Source of the DNA: Sphaerochaeta pleomorpha str. Grapes
Lineage (GTDB): Bacteria > Spirochaetota > Spirochaetia > Sphaerochaetales > Sphaerochaetaceae
NCBI RefSeq assembly: GCF_000236685.1
Contig: NC_016633.1
Location: forward strand, 1,364,001 to 1,428,000
Direction of reading: 5' to 3'
DNA: 64,000 nt
The notes under the pieces were generated by a model. The model made no database searches, had not been told where the DNA came from, and saw only the letters and a program-made list of their open reading frames with translations. Positions 53,803-62,460 of the stretch are shown here, in pieces. Made by a program: the position numbers and the translations under genes. Positions within the stretch are counted from its first letter, which is position 1. Every line of letters starts with the position of its first letter.

Positions 53803-54089
53803 AGTACCTTATGCTGGAAATCATGCAGTACTTGCTTGTAGTATGTGCAGCCCTCTGCATTCTCAAGCTCCTCCTTGGTCCAACGACAGCCCACCGCCTC
53901 GTTGCCTTGAACATACTGTCTGCCGTTGCCTTGGCTTTCCTCGTGATCCGGGCGGTGGAAAAAGGAAGGGTTCTCTACCTCGATGTAGCCCTGGTCTATG
54001 ATATCTTCGGATTCCTTGGTTTTCTCGCTATCACCAGGTTTCTGAAAAACAAGGAAAGGGAAGAAGAGCCGAAAGGGGGTCCACAGTGA
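53799..54089 (+). CDS. mrpF: Na+/H+ antiporter subunit F (MrpF/MnhF)
   Basis: A 96-residue membrane protein with three helices; LLLGPTTAHRLVALNILSAV, then DVALVYDIFGFLGF match MrpF. The start ATG 53799 is favoured because AAGG lies seven bases upstream and the ATGA overlap couples it to mrpE. Confidence 0.92.
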   Translation: MKYLMLEIMQYLLVVCAALCILKLLLGPTTAHRLVALNILSAVALAFLVIRAVEKGRVLYLDVALVYDIFGFLGFLAITRFLKNKEREEEPKGGPQ

Positions 54090-54424
54090 ACTGGCAGGAA
54101 ATTGTCGCTCTGGTTTTCTTTTCCCTTGCTGCAATCTTTGCCGTTGGCGGCTTGATAGGTTTGTTTCGCTTTAGCGACCCGTTTTCGGCAATGCAGGCTA
54201 GTTCCCTGCTTGGAACCACTACCGTTTTTTCCCTATTCATAGGTTGCTTGTTTTTGGTCGACTCCTTTGCCATGGCCGCACGTATTGTCATTATCATAGC
54301 CTTCTTTTTGATCTCAGGACCAACGGGGAGCTCCATCGTAGCCCGTTTCATCTGGGATTATTTCCAGCCGGAAGCAAAAAAGAGTCTAAAATCCAGAACA
54401 GGGGAGAAGGAAGAAAGCCTATGA
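54086..54424 (+). CDS. mrpG: Na+/H+ antiporter subunit G (MrpG/MnhG)
   Basis: A 112-residue protein with three helices; GLIGLFRFSDPFSAMQASS and GTTTVFSLFIG are typical of MrpG, and PTGSSIVARF follows. GTG start in a GTGA overlap with mrpF. Confidence 0.92.
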   Translation: MNWQEIVALVFFSLAAIFAVGGLIGLFRFSDPFSAMQASSLLGTTTVFSLFIGCLFLVDSFAMAARIVIIIAFFLISGPTGSSIVARFIWDYFQPEAKKSLKSRTGEKEESL

Positions 54425-54660
54425 CCTCCATACTCCTGCTCTTGATCCTTGCCCTTGCCATTTTCTCCATTTCGTCACGAGACCTGCTCCATGGGGTGTT
54501 TGCCCTATCTGCAATCAGCATTGTCTCAGCCCTGTTGTTCATCCTTGCCAAAGCCCCTGATGTAGCCATTACCGAAGCGGCAGTAGGAGCCGGGGTTTCC
54601 ACCGTAATATTCGTCTGGGCTCTCCGCAATACCCAGCGAAAGGACAAGGGTGATACATGA
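54421..54660 (+). CDS. MbhD-like antiporter subunit (DUF4040)
   Basis: A 79-residue protein with two or three helices; RDLLHGVFALSAISIVSALLFILAKAPDVAITEAAVGAGVST is the DUF4040/MbhD signature, which in MrpA is fused at the C-terminal end. ATGA overlap with mrpG. Here it is a separate subunit because MrpA itself is missing. Confidence 0.88.
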   Translation: MTSILLLLILALAIFSISSRDLLHGVFALSAISIVSALLFILAKAPDVAITEAAVGAGVSTVIFVWALRNTQRKDKGDT

Positions 54661-55391
54661 AAGCAACTAGATTCTGGAGAAACCTACAACTGGGATTCAC
54701 CTTGCTCACTGTTTCTTTCTTGCTCTACCCTGTCATAGCCTTTGCCTTCCCACCCCAGAGTCTCGCAAGGGATTACCTGCAATCCAATGCAGTGGAAGAA
54801 ACTGGGGCTAAGAACCTGGTAAGTTCCATTTACCTCGGCTATAGGGCTTTCGACACCTTGGGGGAAACCATCGTTTTGTTGGTTTCCGTAATAGGAACGC
54901 TCACCCTCCTTTCCCAAGGGATGAAGAGAGGGGAAGAGAGGGAGTCGAAGGACGAGCAGGTTTCGTTTGCCCTCGCTTTGGAAAAAAGGAAAACCCATGC
55001 TTTGCGTACCAATCTGATGGAAGCGGTTTCAGGCAAACTCGGCCCAATTGTTCTGCTTTTCGGGTTCTATGTCATGCTCTATGGCCACATATCACCAGGA
55101 GGAGGATTCCAAGGTGGGGTGATCATCGCTTCAGCCATGATCTTCCTGGCTTTGGGAAACCAGACGGAACATCAGATGAAACTCAATGACCCTGCAGTTT
55201 TGGTCAGGATTGAAGCAGCTTCCTTTCTTATTCTTGTATCTGTTTCTGCGGGAAGCCTTTTCATAGGACCCCTTCCAGGGGAAACAATGAAAGCATCCAT
55301 CATTTTTCTGAATATACTCATTGGACTGAAAGTCGGAACAAGTATCGCAATGATGTGCATTGCGATGATGGGGATAAACCACCATGATTGA
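54657..55391 (+). CDS. MbhE-MrpB fusion subunit
   Basis: A 244-residue protein. Residues 1-95 resemble MbhE (FDTLGETIVLLVSVIGTLTLLSQG), and the remainder is MrpB/MnhB (LFGFYVMLYGHISPGGGFQGGVI). MbhE and MrpB are separate genes in Mbh clusters, or part of MrpA and MrpB in Mrp clusters; here they are fused. ATGA overlap with the MbhD-like gene. Confidence 0.88.
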   Translation: MKATRFWRNLQLGFTLLTVSFLLYPVIAFAFPPQSLARDYLQSNAVEETGAKNLVSSIYLGYRAFDTLGETIVLLVSVIGTLTLLSQGMKRGEERESKDEQVSFALALEKRKTHALRTNLMEAVSGKLGPIVLLFGFYVMLYGHISPGGGFQGGVIIASAMIFLALGNQTEHQMKLNDPAVLVRIEAASFLILVSVSAGSLFIGPLPGETMKASIIFLNILIGLKVGTSIAMMCIAMMGINHHD

Positions 55392-55725
55392 CCTACTGCT
55401 TATAATCTTGCTCTTTCTTGTTGGTTTCTGGGCGATAGTCGCCAAGAAACACATCATCAAAAAAATATTTGGCCTCTCGCTGGTCAGCAGTGCGGTCGTT
55501 CTGCTTTTTGTCTTGGAAGGGAGCCGTATCGGAGAGGAAGTTCCCATCCTCGAGGACGGCATCGCTTTGGTAGTCGACCCCATCCCCCAAGCCTTGATGC
55601 TTACCGCAATCGTAATCGGGGTCTGTATGACAGCCCTTGCACTTGCCTTGGCATTCAAACTCTACCAGGCCACCGGGACCTTCGCAGTCGACGAGATACG
55701 AGAGAGGCTCTACCATGAATCTTGA
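55384..55725 (+). CDS. mrpC: Na+/H+ antiporter subunit C (MrpC/MnhC, NuoK-like)
   Basis: A 113-residue NuoK-like three-helix protein: FWAIVAKKHIIKKIFGLSLVSSAV and DPIPQALMLTAIVIGVCMTALALALAF. Overlaps the upstream subunit by 8 bp and mrpD by 11 bp. Confidence 0.93.
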   Translation: MIDLLLIILLFLVGFWAIVAKKHIIKKIFGLSLVSSAVVLLFVLEGSRIGEEVPILEDGIALVVDPIPQALMLTAIVIGVCMTALALALAFKLYQATGTFAVDEIRERLYHES

Positions 55726-57439
55726 GCAATGGGCGTTTGCCCCGGTAGGCCTTCCGTTGCTGGGAGCAGCTTTTGCGCTCTGTGGGAAAGCATTTTTCAA
55801 AGGGAGAAAAGCCACTGCCGCACAGTATCTTGGCTCAGCTATAGGGTTATTCCTTCCCCTACTAGCCTTGGCTGTCCTTTGGGATCCTGTTTTCCAAGGA
55901 ACGGCAATAGAGGGTACGGTAGGTTCCTGGAAGGCAGGGATCGCAATCAGATACCGCTTTGACAGTTTATCCTGGCTGCTGGATTTGCTAAGTTTTACAG
56001 TAGGGATCGCTGCCTGGGTCTACCAAAGGGGTGCAGATTCAAAAAATGGTTCCTTTACCACGATTCTGCTCATCCAGCTAGCCTCGCTTGCGGCAACGAT
56101 GATGACCTATGATATATTCAATCTGTTTGTGTGCCTTGAGATTCTGGGAGTTACTTCCTATGTCCTGATTGCCAGTTCCCCAAAAGATGGTGCAGCCTTC
56201 GCCTCTTTCTCCTATCTGATGGTAAGTGCGACAGCTATGGTTTTCTTCCTTTTGGGCACCTTCGGTCTATATCGGCTTAGCGGAAACCTTTCCTATGAGG
56301 GAATAGCTCAAAATCTTGGGGTTTTAAGCCCAAGTGGGGAGCTAACCTATCTGGTTTCGTTAATATGCATCATACTTGCCATTGCTATCAGAGTAGCCAT
56401 CATGCCACTCTCCCTGTGGCTGGCCGATGCCCATTCCATGGCCCCCCATGCGGTATCGGCAATGCTCTCGGGAGTATTGCTCAAAGTACCCCTCTTTGCA
56501 CTCACCCGCATATTGATTCTCTTCCCCAAAGGGGGGGACGCTGCATTGCTGCTTGCCTATGCGGGGTCCATCTCGGCTCTTTTAGGTGTTATCGCCGCCC
56601 TCTCACAAAAAGACGCCAAGCGTCTGCTCGCCTATCATTCGATCAGCCAGATAGGCTATGTGGTCAGTGCCTGGGGCATGGCCATCTCGGTTGGATTGGA
56701 AAAACCGGAGGGGAAAGTCCTCATGGCAGGAGCCCTTATGTATGCACTCTACCATGGCATATTCAAGGCACTGCTCTTTTTGAGTGTAGGCACAACCATC
56801 GACTATGCGAAGGAGAGAAACGTCTACAAGATCCGCAATGCAAGCAGGATACTACAGGCAAGCGGAGAAAAATTTCCTTTGACGATGCTTTGTTTCTTTG
56901 TAGGGGTTTTCTCGATTACAGCCATTGTGCCATTCAATGGGTATTATAGCAAAACCCTTGTAACCTATTCTTTGAAAGGAAGCTTTTCCTATTATCTGTT
57001 GACCGCTGCCGGGGTAGGGACTGTTGCCTCTTTTATCAAGCTCTCCAGGATTTTCTGGCCAGTCAGGAAAAAGGATGCTGTCCTTGCACAGAAGAAAATC
57101 CAGCAAGGGGATATCAAATTTCCCAAAACCCTGCAACTCTCCCTTCTGTTTTTAGCTCTGCTATGCATTGCAGGGGGCCTCTTTGCCCCCTCGATCTATG
57201 GTTTTTTGCTCCAACTGCTGAAAGCAAAACCAAAAGCCTTCGCTTTCTATACAGAGGCAAATCTACTGAAAATGCTCTCTACTAGTATCGGGGGGCTTTT
57301 GCTGTTTTTGCTTATATCCACAAAGGCAGGTTCCAATCTTTTGTCTGGAATTCGCAACCTACCCCATACTTTCACGGACCATTTCTTTGCTTTTGCTGTT
57401 GCAGCTGCAACCCTTGGCTCGTGGCTATATTTTGTATGA
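55715..57439 (+). CDS. mrpD: Na+/H+ antiporter subunit D (MrpD, NuoN/M-like)
   Basis: A 574-residue polytopic protein of the complex I antiporter family (about fourteen helices). Conserved TM5 Glu (DIFNLFVCLEILGVTSYVLIA), the SLWLADAHSMAPHAVSAMLSGVLLK segment and the KRLLAYHSISQIGYV segment are present. It is the only large antiporter subunit; MrpA is absent. ATG 55715 follows GAGAGG. Ion specificity is inferred from family. Confidence 0.92.
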   Translation: MNLEQWAFAPVGLPLLGAAFALCGKAFFKGRKATAAQYLGSAIGLFLPLLALAVLWDPVFQGTAIEGTVGSWKAGIAIRYRFDSLSWLLDLLSFTVGIAAWVYQRGADSKNGSFTTILLIQLASLAATMMTYDIFNLFVCLEILGVTSYVLIASSPKDGAAFASFSYLMVSATAMVFFLLGTFGLYRLSGNLSYEGIAQNLGVLSPSGELTYLVSLICIILAIAIRVAIMPLSLWLADAHSMAPHAVSAMLSGVLLKVPLFALTRILILFPKGGDAALLLAYAGSISALLGVIAALSQKDAKRLLAYHSISQIGYVVSAWGMAISVGLEKPEGKVLMAGALMYALYHGIFKALLFLSVGTTIDYAKERNVYKIRNASRILQASGEKFPLTMLCFFVGVFSITAIVPFNGYYSKTLVTYSLKGSFSYYLLTAAGVGTVASFIKLSRIFWPVRKKDAVLAQKKIQQGDIKFPKTLQLSLLFLALLCIAGGLFAPSIYGFLLQLLKAKPKAFAFYTEANLLKMLSTSIGGLLLFLLISTKAGSNLLSGIRNLPHTFTDHFFAFAVAAATLGSWLYFV

Positions 57440-57625
57440 CGGAAAACCAAACGAAATGACAACTTACCATCCCTTAGGTTTTCTGGTCTCTTCAGCTATT
57501 GCAGTTTCAATTAGTCCCCTGTTTTACGTTAGACTGAAGCCTGTTTTCAGTATGCCGTGCTGGGCAGTCCAAGAAAAAAGGCAAAGCATCTGAGTATTGA
57601 TAACTTATGACAAGATATCCTTTTA

Positions 57626-57654
57626 TTGACATACTATAAACTTAGCCCCATGAT
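57626..57654 (+). promoter_or_regulatory. Sigma70-type promoter of the phospholipase gene
   Basis: TTGACA (57626-57631) and CATGAT (57649-57654) are 17 bp apart, 50 bp before the ATG, which AAGGAG precedes. Confidence 0.65.
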
Positions 57655-57704
57655 AGGTGTAATAGTCTTCCCCCTTACGATTCACTTGTGAAGGAGCTTA
57701 GAAA

Positions 57705-60674
57705 ATGCGATACAAAAAGCTAGGACGAAAGCACGCAAATCTGTTCCTGATACTGGCATTATGCCTGGTTATTCCTGAATCTCTCTATGCCTTCAAGGCT
57801 GGAGCCCATGCGGTTATGTCAAATGAGACTGCCTACGCACTCCCCCCCCAGAGTGTTATACGGGGTGCCCTGTTGCAGTATCCAGAGATTGCGGCATGGG
57901 GATCAACCGGCCCTGACCTTCCGGCCAATTCTCAAGGCATACTGATTGATGATGCACCATGGTTCGAAGCGTACCACTATGAGAAAGTCGGGACGTTCAC
58001 AGCTGAACTTCTACGGCTCGCTTTGCGATCAAATGACCCAAAGAACATTGCCTGGGCGGCAGGATGGGTCACCCATGTGGTCGGAGACCTCTACTGCCAT
58101 GGAGTCTTTGTAAACCCGGACCCTGAAGTAGATGGGGTGTACCTTGCAAATCCCGATACCAAGGAAATGCATGGACTCCTTGAGGCTTGGGCAGACAAAT
58201 TGCTGTTTTCAGACAAAAGCAATCCAAAGCGCTCTTATACAGCCCAGAATATGCAAGCCACTTTCAGGTCATTCGAAAGCCTGGATGTACGAAATCTGAT
58301 GGCAAACGCCACCCAGAATGTCTATGGGAAAAGTCCTTCGCCTGACGAGTACAAGGAATGGATGGATTTCTTTAAAAATGTCTATATTGATACAGGGGTG
58401 GCAGGCGGAACCAACTGGGTGTATGACAATACCTATGGGGAAGTTACGGAACAACTGAGAGAGGGAGTCCTTCGCTACGGACCCTTTGCCGGAATGACCA
58501 GGGCAGAGAGACTTGATCTTGCCTATCAACAGGCAAAACAGTTGTGCGTTACTCTTCTAAGCGATGCCGAAAGGAATGTTTTCCAGGGTTTTTCCGATGC
58601 CTGGAACCTGGATGCTTACCATCTTGACCATCGTTCGATAGGAACGCTTACCGTAAGCATCAGGACTGCCGATGTCTTTCAGGCAGGAACCGATGATGAT
58701 GTGTTTTTTGGATTGATCAGGGACGATGGAGAGGAGTGGAAATCACCTGTTCTCGATAAAGGTAGCGGCCTTTTAGGGCTCGGAAGTGCAATTTGCAACG
58801 ATTTCGAGAGAGGAAGCAACGAAACCTATTATCTTTTTGTTGACCGAGGTGATTTTCCTCCTAGTAGGATTTCCCAGGTTTTTCTGGAAAAATCTGACGA
58901 CTTTCTGGGAGGTGGATGGAAAATAGGTAGCCTTACAGTGACCATCAACGGAATTCCCTATTTTGACGGTACTGTTAATACCTGGCTGCAAGATGATCAT
59001 CTGAAGTGGACCGGCGCAGTGCAATCTGTACCACCTCAACATATCCCGGTCAATCTTAGGGTGAACGCTGATGCAGTCCAGGACCGAGTCGAAATCCAGG
59101 CAGTGAACCTTTCGGCAAAAACCCCTTATACAGGACCTGCTACAATACATTTGCAGCATAGCGATGGACAGGTTGAGAATTATCCCATCACCATTGGAAT
59201 TAATGGAACATACAGCAGATCCCTCACGCTCAGACCCGATGACCTTATCCAAGTAAATGTCTATCAACCTTTAGATAACAACCCCCAGATTATATATAGG
59301 GGAAACACTTCCCTGAAGAATCCTTCTGTTTCCTATGAAGCCATTGATTTCAACGCCGATGTATTCAATGATCTGGTCAGCGGCACAATAGGTGGGGATT
59401 ATTCTGGCCCTGTCAGGATAACCGTAACAGATGACGAAGGTGCCATGGACGATAGGGAATTTAGTATTACTGCAACCAGAGGATACTTTTCACAGATGAT
59501 TCCTCTGATTGGGACAAACAGGGTATCGGTAAAAGTGCAATTCGAGGGAGTTGCACTTCCCCGGGGAGGATTATTCAAGATTCCAAATCTTGATGCCTTA
59601 GAACTCGAATGTGAAACGACAGGTCCCTCAGCTTTGAAGGGAACAGTTTCCAATAGAGCAAAGGGAGCTACAATCCCCTATACCGGAGATGTGATGCTTG
59701 AACCCTTGCACGGGAATAATCTGGCAGCGTTGACCCAGGCAGTTGCATACTCCAACCGTAGCCAGCTACCCAAAAAATCGAAACGAGAGGTTGGCAACGA
59801 TACCAATATCGGGAGATTCGAATTCTCAAATATCTCCCTTGTCCTGAGCCTAGGCTACAAAATCGGCATTGAACACGATGGTGTCGTAAAATACCTCTGT
59901 TTCGACCCTCTCGAAGAAATGACAGAGACTGCACAAAGACCGGTACAGAGTGATTTTGTCTCGGCTGTGAATTCAAAAATAGACAAAGTGGTGAATCCTG
60001 TCCAAGGTGCAGTATTGACTCAGGCAAATTCCATGAACACTTCTATGGGTGAGGCAAGTACTGCCAATGTGGCTTTTATACAGATGCTACCGGCTACCAC
60101 GCAAGTTGATACAGTTTGGAACGGTGTATGGGAAACCAATCTAGGGAGTATGATACTTTCGCAATCAAATAACAGGGTCACTGGGTTTTTCGGAGACGAG
60201 GAATATCAACTGAACGGCCAAGTTTCAGCGGATAGTCTGGAAGGTGTGTTTACATTGGATGGACTCCTCGGAGAATTCAAGTTCACTCTTTATGACGGAG
60301 GTTGCGCCTTCGATGGGGTTTCACGCTTCAAAGGAGAAGACAGCTGGGAACAATGGAATGGAAGGCTGGTAGCCCCCTTGGATAATGACGAGATTGCTCC
60401 TGGCGAAAATACTCTCGAAGGGGTATGGTTCAGCGAATATGGGGCAATTGTCCTGGATGCTACAGATTTGGGATATACCGGTGTATACGGAGAGGGCGAA
60501 AACACACTGGAGGGGATTTACTCCAAAGGAATGTTTAAAGGCAGCTTACAGGAACAAGGCAGGTCTGGTGATTTTCAGTTCACCGTATCATCTGATGAAA
60601 AACTTTTCAAAGGTAAATTCAGATATACAGGAGAGGAAGAATGGCAAACCTGGGACGGATGGAAGAAAAAATAA
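57705..60674 (+). CDS. Secreted zinc phospholipase C-like protein with PLAT and Ig-like domains
   Basis: A 989-residue protein with a signal peptide cleaved near residue 29 (ESLYA). Residues 30-300 are a zinc-dependent phospholipase C domain: metal ligand candidates are His35, Asp71, His91, His124 and Asp128 (THVVGD), His132, and the HxxxE pair His156-Glu160. Residues about 312-437 are a PLAT/C2-like domain (GTLTVSIRTADVFQAGTDDDVFF), the order seen in clostridial alpha-toxin. Three Ig-like modules follow (PYTGPATI, DYSGPVRI, PYTGDVML), and two related C-terminal repeats begin at residues 804 and 904 (GVWETNLGSM, GVWFSEYGAI). Probably cleaves phospholipids outside the cell; activity is untested. 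Confidence 0.85.
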   Translation: MRYKKLGRKHANLFLILALCLVIPESLYAFKAGAHAVMSNETAYALPPQSVIRGALLQYPEIAAWGSTGPDLPANSQGILIDDAPWFEAYHYEKVGTFTAELLRLALRSNDPKNIAWAAGWVTHVVGDLYCHGVFVNPDPEVDGVYLANPDTKEMHGLLEAWADKLLFSDKSNPKRSYTAQNMQATFRSFESLDVRNLMANATQNVYGKSPSPDEYKEWMDFFKNVYIDTGVAGGTNWVYDNTYGEVTEQLREGVLRYGPFAGMTRAERLDLAYQQAKQLCVTLLSDAERNVFQGFSDAWNLDAYHLDHRSIGTLTVSIRTADVFQAGTDDDVFFGLIRDDGEEWKSPVLDKGSGLLGLGSAICNDFERGSNETYYLFVDRGDFPPSRISQVFLEKSDDFLGGGWKIGSLTVTINGIPYFDGTVNTWLQDDHLKWTGAVQSVPPQHIPVNLRVNADAVQDRVEIQAVNLSAKTPYTGPATIHLQHSDGQVENYPITIGINGTYSRSLTLRPDDLIQVNVYQPLDNNPQIIYRGNTSLKNPSVSYEAIDFNADVFNDLVSGTIGGDYSGPVRITVTDDEGAMDDREFSITATRGYFSQMIPLIGTNRVSVKVQFEGVALPRGGLFKIPNLDALELECETTGPSALKGTVSNRAKGATIPYTGDVMLEPLHGNNLAALTQAVAYSNRSQLPKKSKREVGNDTNIGRFEFSNISLVLSLGYKIGIEHDGVVKYLCFDPLEEMTETAQRPVQSDFVSAVNSKIDKVVNPVQGAVLTQANSMNTSMGEASTANVAFIQMLPATTQVDTVWNGVWETNLGSMILSQSNNRVTGFFGDEEYQLNGQVSADSLEGVFTLDGLLGEFKFTLYDGGCAFDGVSRFKGEDSWEQWNGRLVAPLDNDEIAPGENTLEGVWFSEYGAIVLDATDLGYTGVYGEGENTLEGIYSKGMFKGSLQEQGRSGDFQFTVSSDEKLFKGKFRYTGEEEWQTWDGWKKK

Positions 60675-60703
60675 AGCAAATCAGGAATTGATAACAAACC
60701 AGA

Positions 60704-60730
60704 AATCAGAGGGGGGCAACCCCTCTGATT
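60704..60730. terminator. Bidirectional terminator hairpin
   Basis: The perfect 11-bp arms AATCAGAGGGG (60704-60714) and CCCCTCTGATT (60720-60730) with a 5-nt loop separate the phospholipase gene from the converging barrel gene. Confidence 0.75.
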
Positions 60731-60737
60731 ATGTTCC

Positions 60738-61313
60738 CTAGAAGCGGAATGTAACGTTGACGCCAACATCCAGGTGATCCAGCAAAAGATCCCCGGTAAA
60801 ATTCTTGATGAAGTCGACCGGATCAGAAGTCCAAACATTTCCCTCTGCACCTACCGATAGCCACTTGAGGATTTTAAAATTGATACCAGAGCGTACATTC
60901 AAACGGAAGGCAGGAGCCATTGAGGTGATTGTCCCTGCATCCAGGATGATGCCATAGGAGGTACCGATTCCCAGATACGGTTCTACCGGCCCAAGGATGG
61001 CACGGACCACAGGGGAGAGGGTGGCTATCAAACGGAAGTACTGGGTATCGAAATCGAACGACCGGGCTTGGATATCAGTTACCAGCCCAAACCAAGGGCG
61101 AATGTTGAACTGCATCCTGACTCCAGGCATATAATTAGAAAATTCGCCCGACGAGATATCCCTATAGGGAACCATAGTGACAATCCCGAGGTCAAAGATA
61201 CTTGATTCATTCCTTGAAGGTTGCATACCATAGGTCAAGGTATCTGTGGCCATTATCAGGGAAGTACCGGCGAGCAATAAAACCAGAACCAGGACAATAC
61301 GTTTCATGTACAT
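60738..61313 (-). CDS. Small outer-membrane beta-barrel protein, 191 aa
   Basis: Paralogue of the 180-residue protein at 27183-27725: signal peptide (MKRIVLVLVLLLAGTSLIMA), YMPGVRMQFNIRPWFG, VEPYLGIG, RSGINFKILKWLSVGAEG and a C-terminal Phe. Probably an eight-strand barrel. AAGGAG precedes the first of two nearby ATGs. The function is unknown, and it converges on the secreted phospholipase. Confidence 0.75.
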   Translation of the reverse strand: MYMKRIVLVLVLLLAGTSLIMATDTLTYGMQPSRNESSIFDLGIVTMVPYRDISSGEFSNYMPGVRMQFNIRPWFGLVTDIQARSFDFDTQYFRLIATLSPVVRAILGPVEPYLGIGTSYGIILDAGTITSMAPAFRLNVRSGINFKILKWLSVGAEGNVWTSDPVDFIKNFTGDLLLDHLDVGVNVTFRF

Positions 61314-61496
61314 ATAGGTTCTCCTTTTTTCTTACAGGATTGCATCAGATCATTCATACCAAATCCTGCACCTACATATAATAGATGAGCTTTCCGCCGA
61401 ATGCAACAGAGAAGGTGTTCCTGCAAAGGATACTGATAAAACCAAGGGCATCGCAAAGAGTTCCCCCAGTCAAAGGACTACGGGGAATTCCAAAAA

Positions 61497-61537
61497 AAAT
61501 ACAGGAGCCGGCCTTAAACCGATTCCTGTATTTTTTT
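61497..61537. terminator. Bidirectional intrinsic terminator
   Basis: The arms AAATACAGGA (61497-61506) and TCCTGTATTT (61524-61533) run into a seven-T tract on the plus strand and an A tract (61492-61499) that gives U on the minus strand. It is placed to end the minus-strand aldolase operon. Confidence 0.85.
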
Positions 61538-61572
61538 CATACGACAGCAGAACCTTCGTTCTGTTGCTAGTT

Positions 61573-62460
61573 TCAGAGATATTTGTGCATCTTGGCCAAG
61601 GCTTGCTCTACGTGGCCTTTTTCAACTCCGCTGAGCAAATCAAAAGGCTTTCTGCATGGACCAACGTCGATTCCCTGCAATGTCATGCAATACTTTGCCG
61701 AGGGGAAAATCCCGGTACGGACCAACGATTCGATAAAAGCGTTAAGGTCATGCTGGATTGCCTGGGCTTCTGCCATGTCACCCTTAAGGAAAGCCTCCCG
61801 GATAAGGCCAAACACTTTCGGGCAGATATTGACTGTAGTACCGATGGTTGCCGTGGCACCTGCGGCCATGCTGTACAACCAGATTTCATCAAATCCGTTG
61901 AAAATTGTCTTTTCTGGGAATGCCTGCGAAATGCGTTCCAGCTCATAGAGATTCATGGAGGTATGTTTGATTCCCACAATCTTCTCATTGGCCAGCAAGG
62001 TATTGTCCTTTGAAAATGAAATACCGGTAAACTGCGGAATGTTGTAGACGATGACCCCTAGGTCGATTGCGTTGACTACGTCCTCATAATACCCGGCCAC
62101 TTCCTTCTGGCTGTAGTGATAATAAATGGGGGGAATCAACGAGACCGCGGCTGCCCCACACTTCTGGGCATGCTGGGAGAGGGCAATTGCCTCTTTCGTA
62201 CCCAATGATCCTGTATGGACGATCAAGGGAACAGTGCCCCCGATTTCGCTTGCAACGGTTTCCACGATTGCCACGCGCTCACTCTGGTCGAGCAGCAGGC
62301 CCTCGCCTGAGGAACCACAACAATAAAACCCTTCCACACCCTGATTCATTTCAAATCGAACCAGCTGCTTCAATTTCAAAAGGTCGAGTTCCCCTTTGTC
62401 GGTAAAGGGGGTGAACAGGGCGGAATACACCCCGTTCTCCCTAAAGGGTTTTTCTACCAT
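61573..62460 (-). CDS. DapA/NanA-family aldolase
   Basis: A 295-residue TIM-barrel aldolase/synthase. GFYCCGSSGEGLLL is the family's pyruvate-binding loop, the Schiff-base Lys is in VGIKHTS, and the Tyr of VYNIP is conserved. The GSSGEG form and neighbours (SDR, TRAP permease) suit N-acetylneuraminate lyase or a sugar-acid aldolase better than lysine synthesis. ATG 62460 is preferred over 62469 because GGGGG lies nine bases before it. It overlaps the SDR gene by 7 bp. Confidence 0.85.
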   Translation of the reverse strand: MVEKPFRENGVYSALFTPFTDKGELDLLKLKQLVRFEMNQGVEGFYCCGSSGEGLLLDQSERVAIVETVASEIGGTVPLIVHTGSLGTKEAIALSQHAQKCGAAAVSLIPPIYYHYSQKEVAGYYEDVVNAIDLGVIVYNIPQFTGISFSKDNTLLANEKIVGIKHTSMNLYELERISQAFPEKTIFNGFDEIWLYSMAAGATATIGTTVNICPKVFGLIREAFLKGDMAEAQAIQHDLNAFIESLVRTGIFPSAKYCMTLQGIDVGPCRKPFDLLSGVEKGHVEQALAKMHKYL

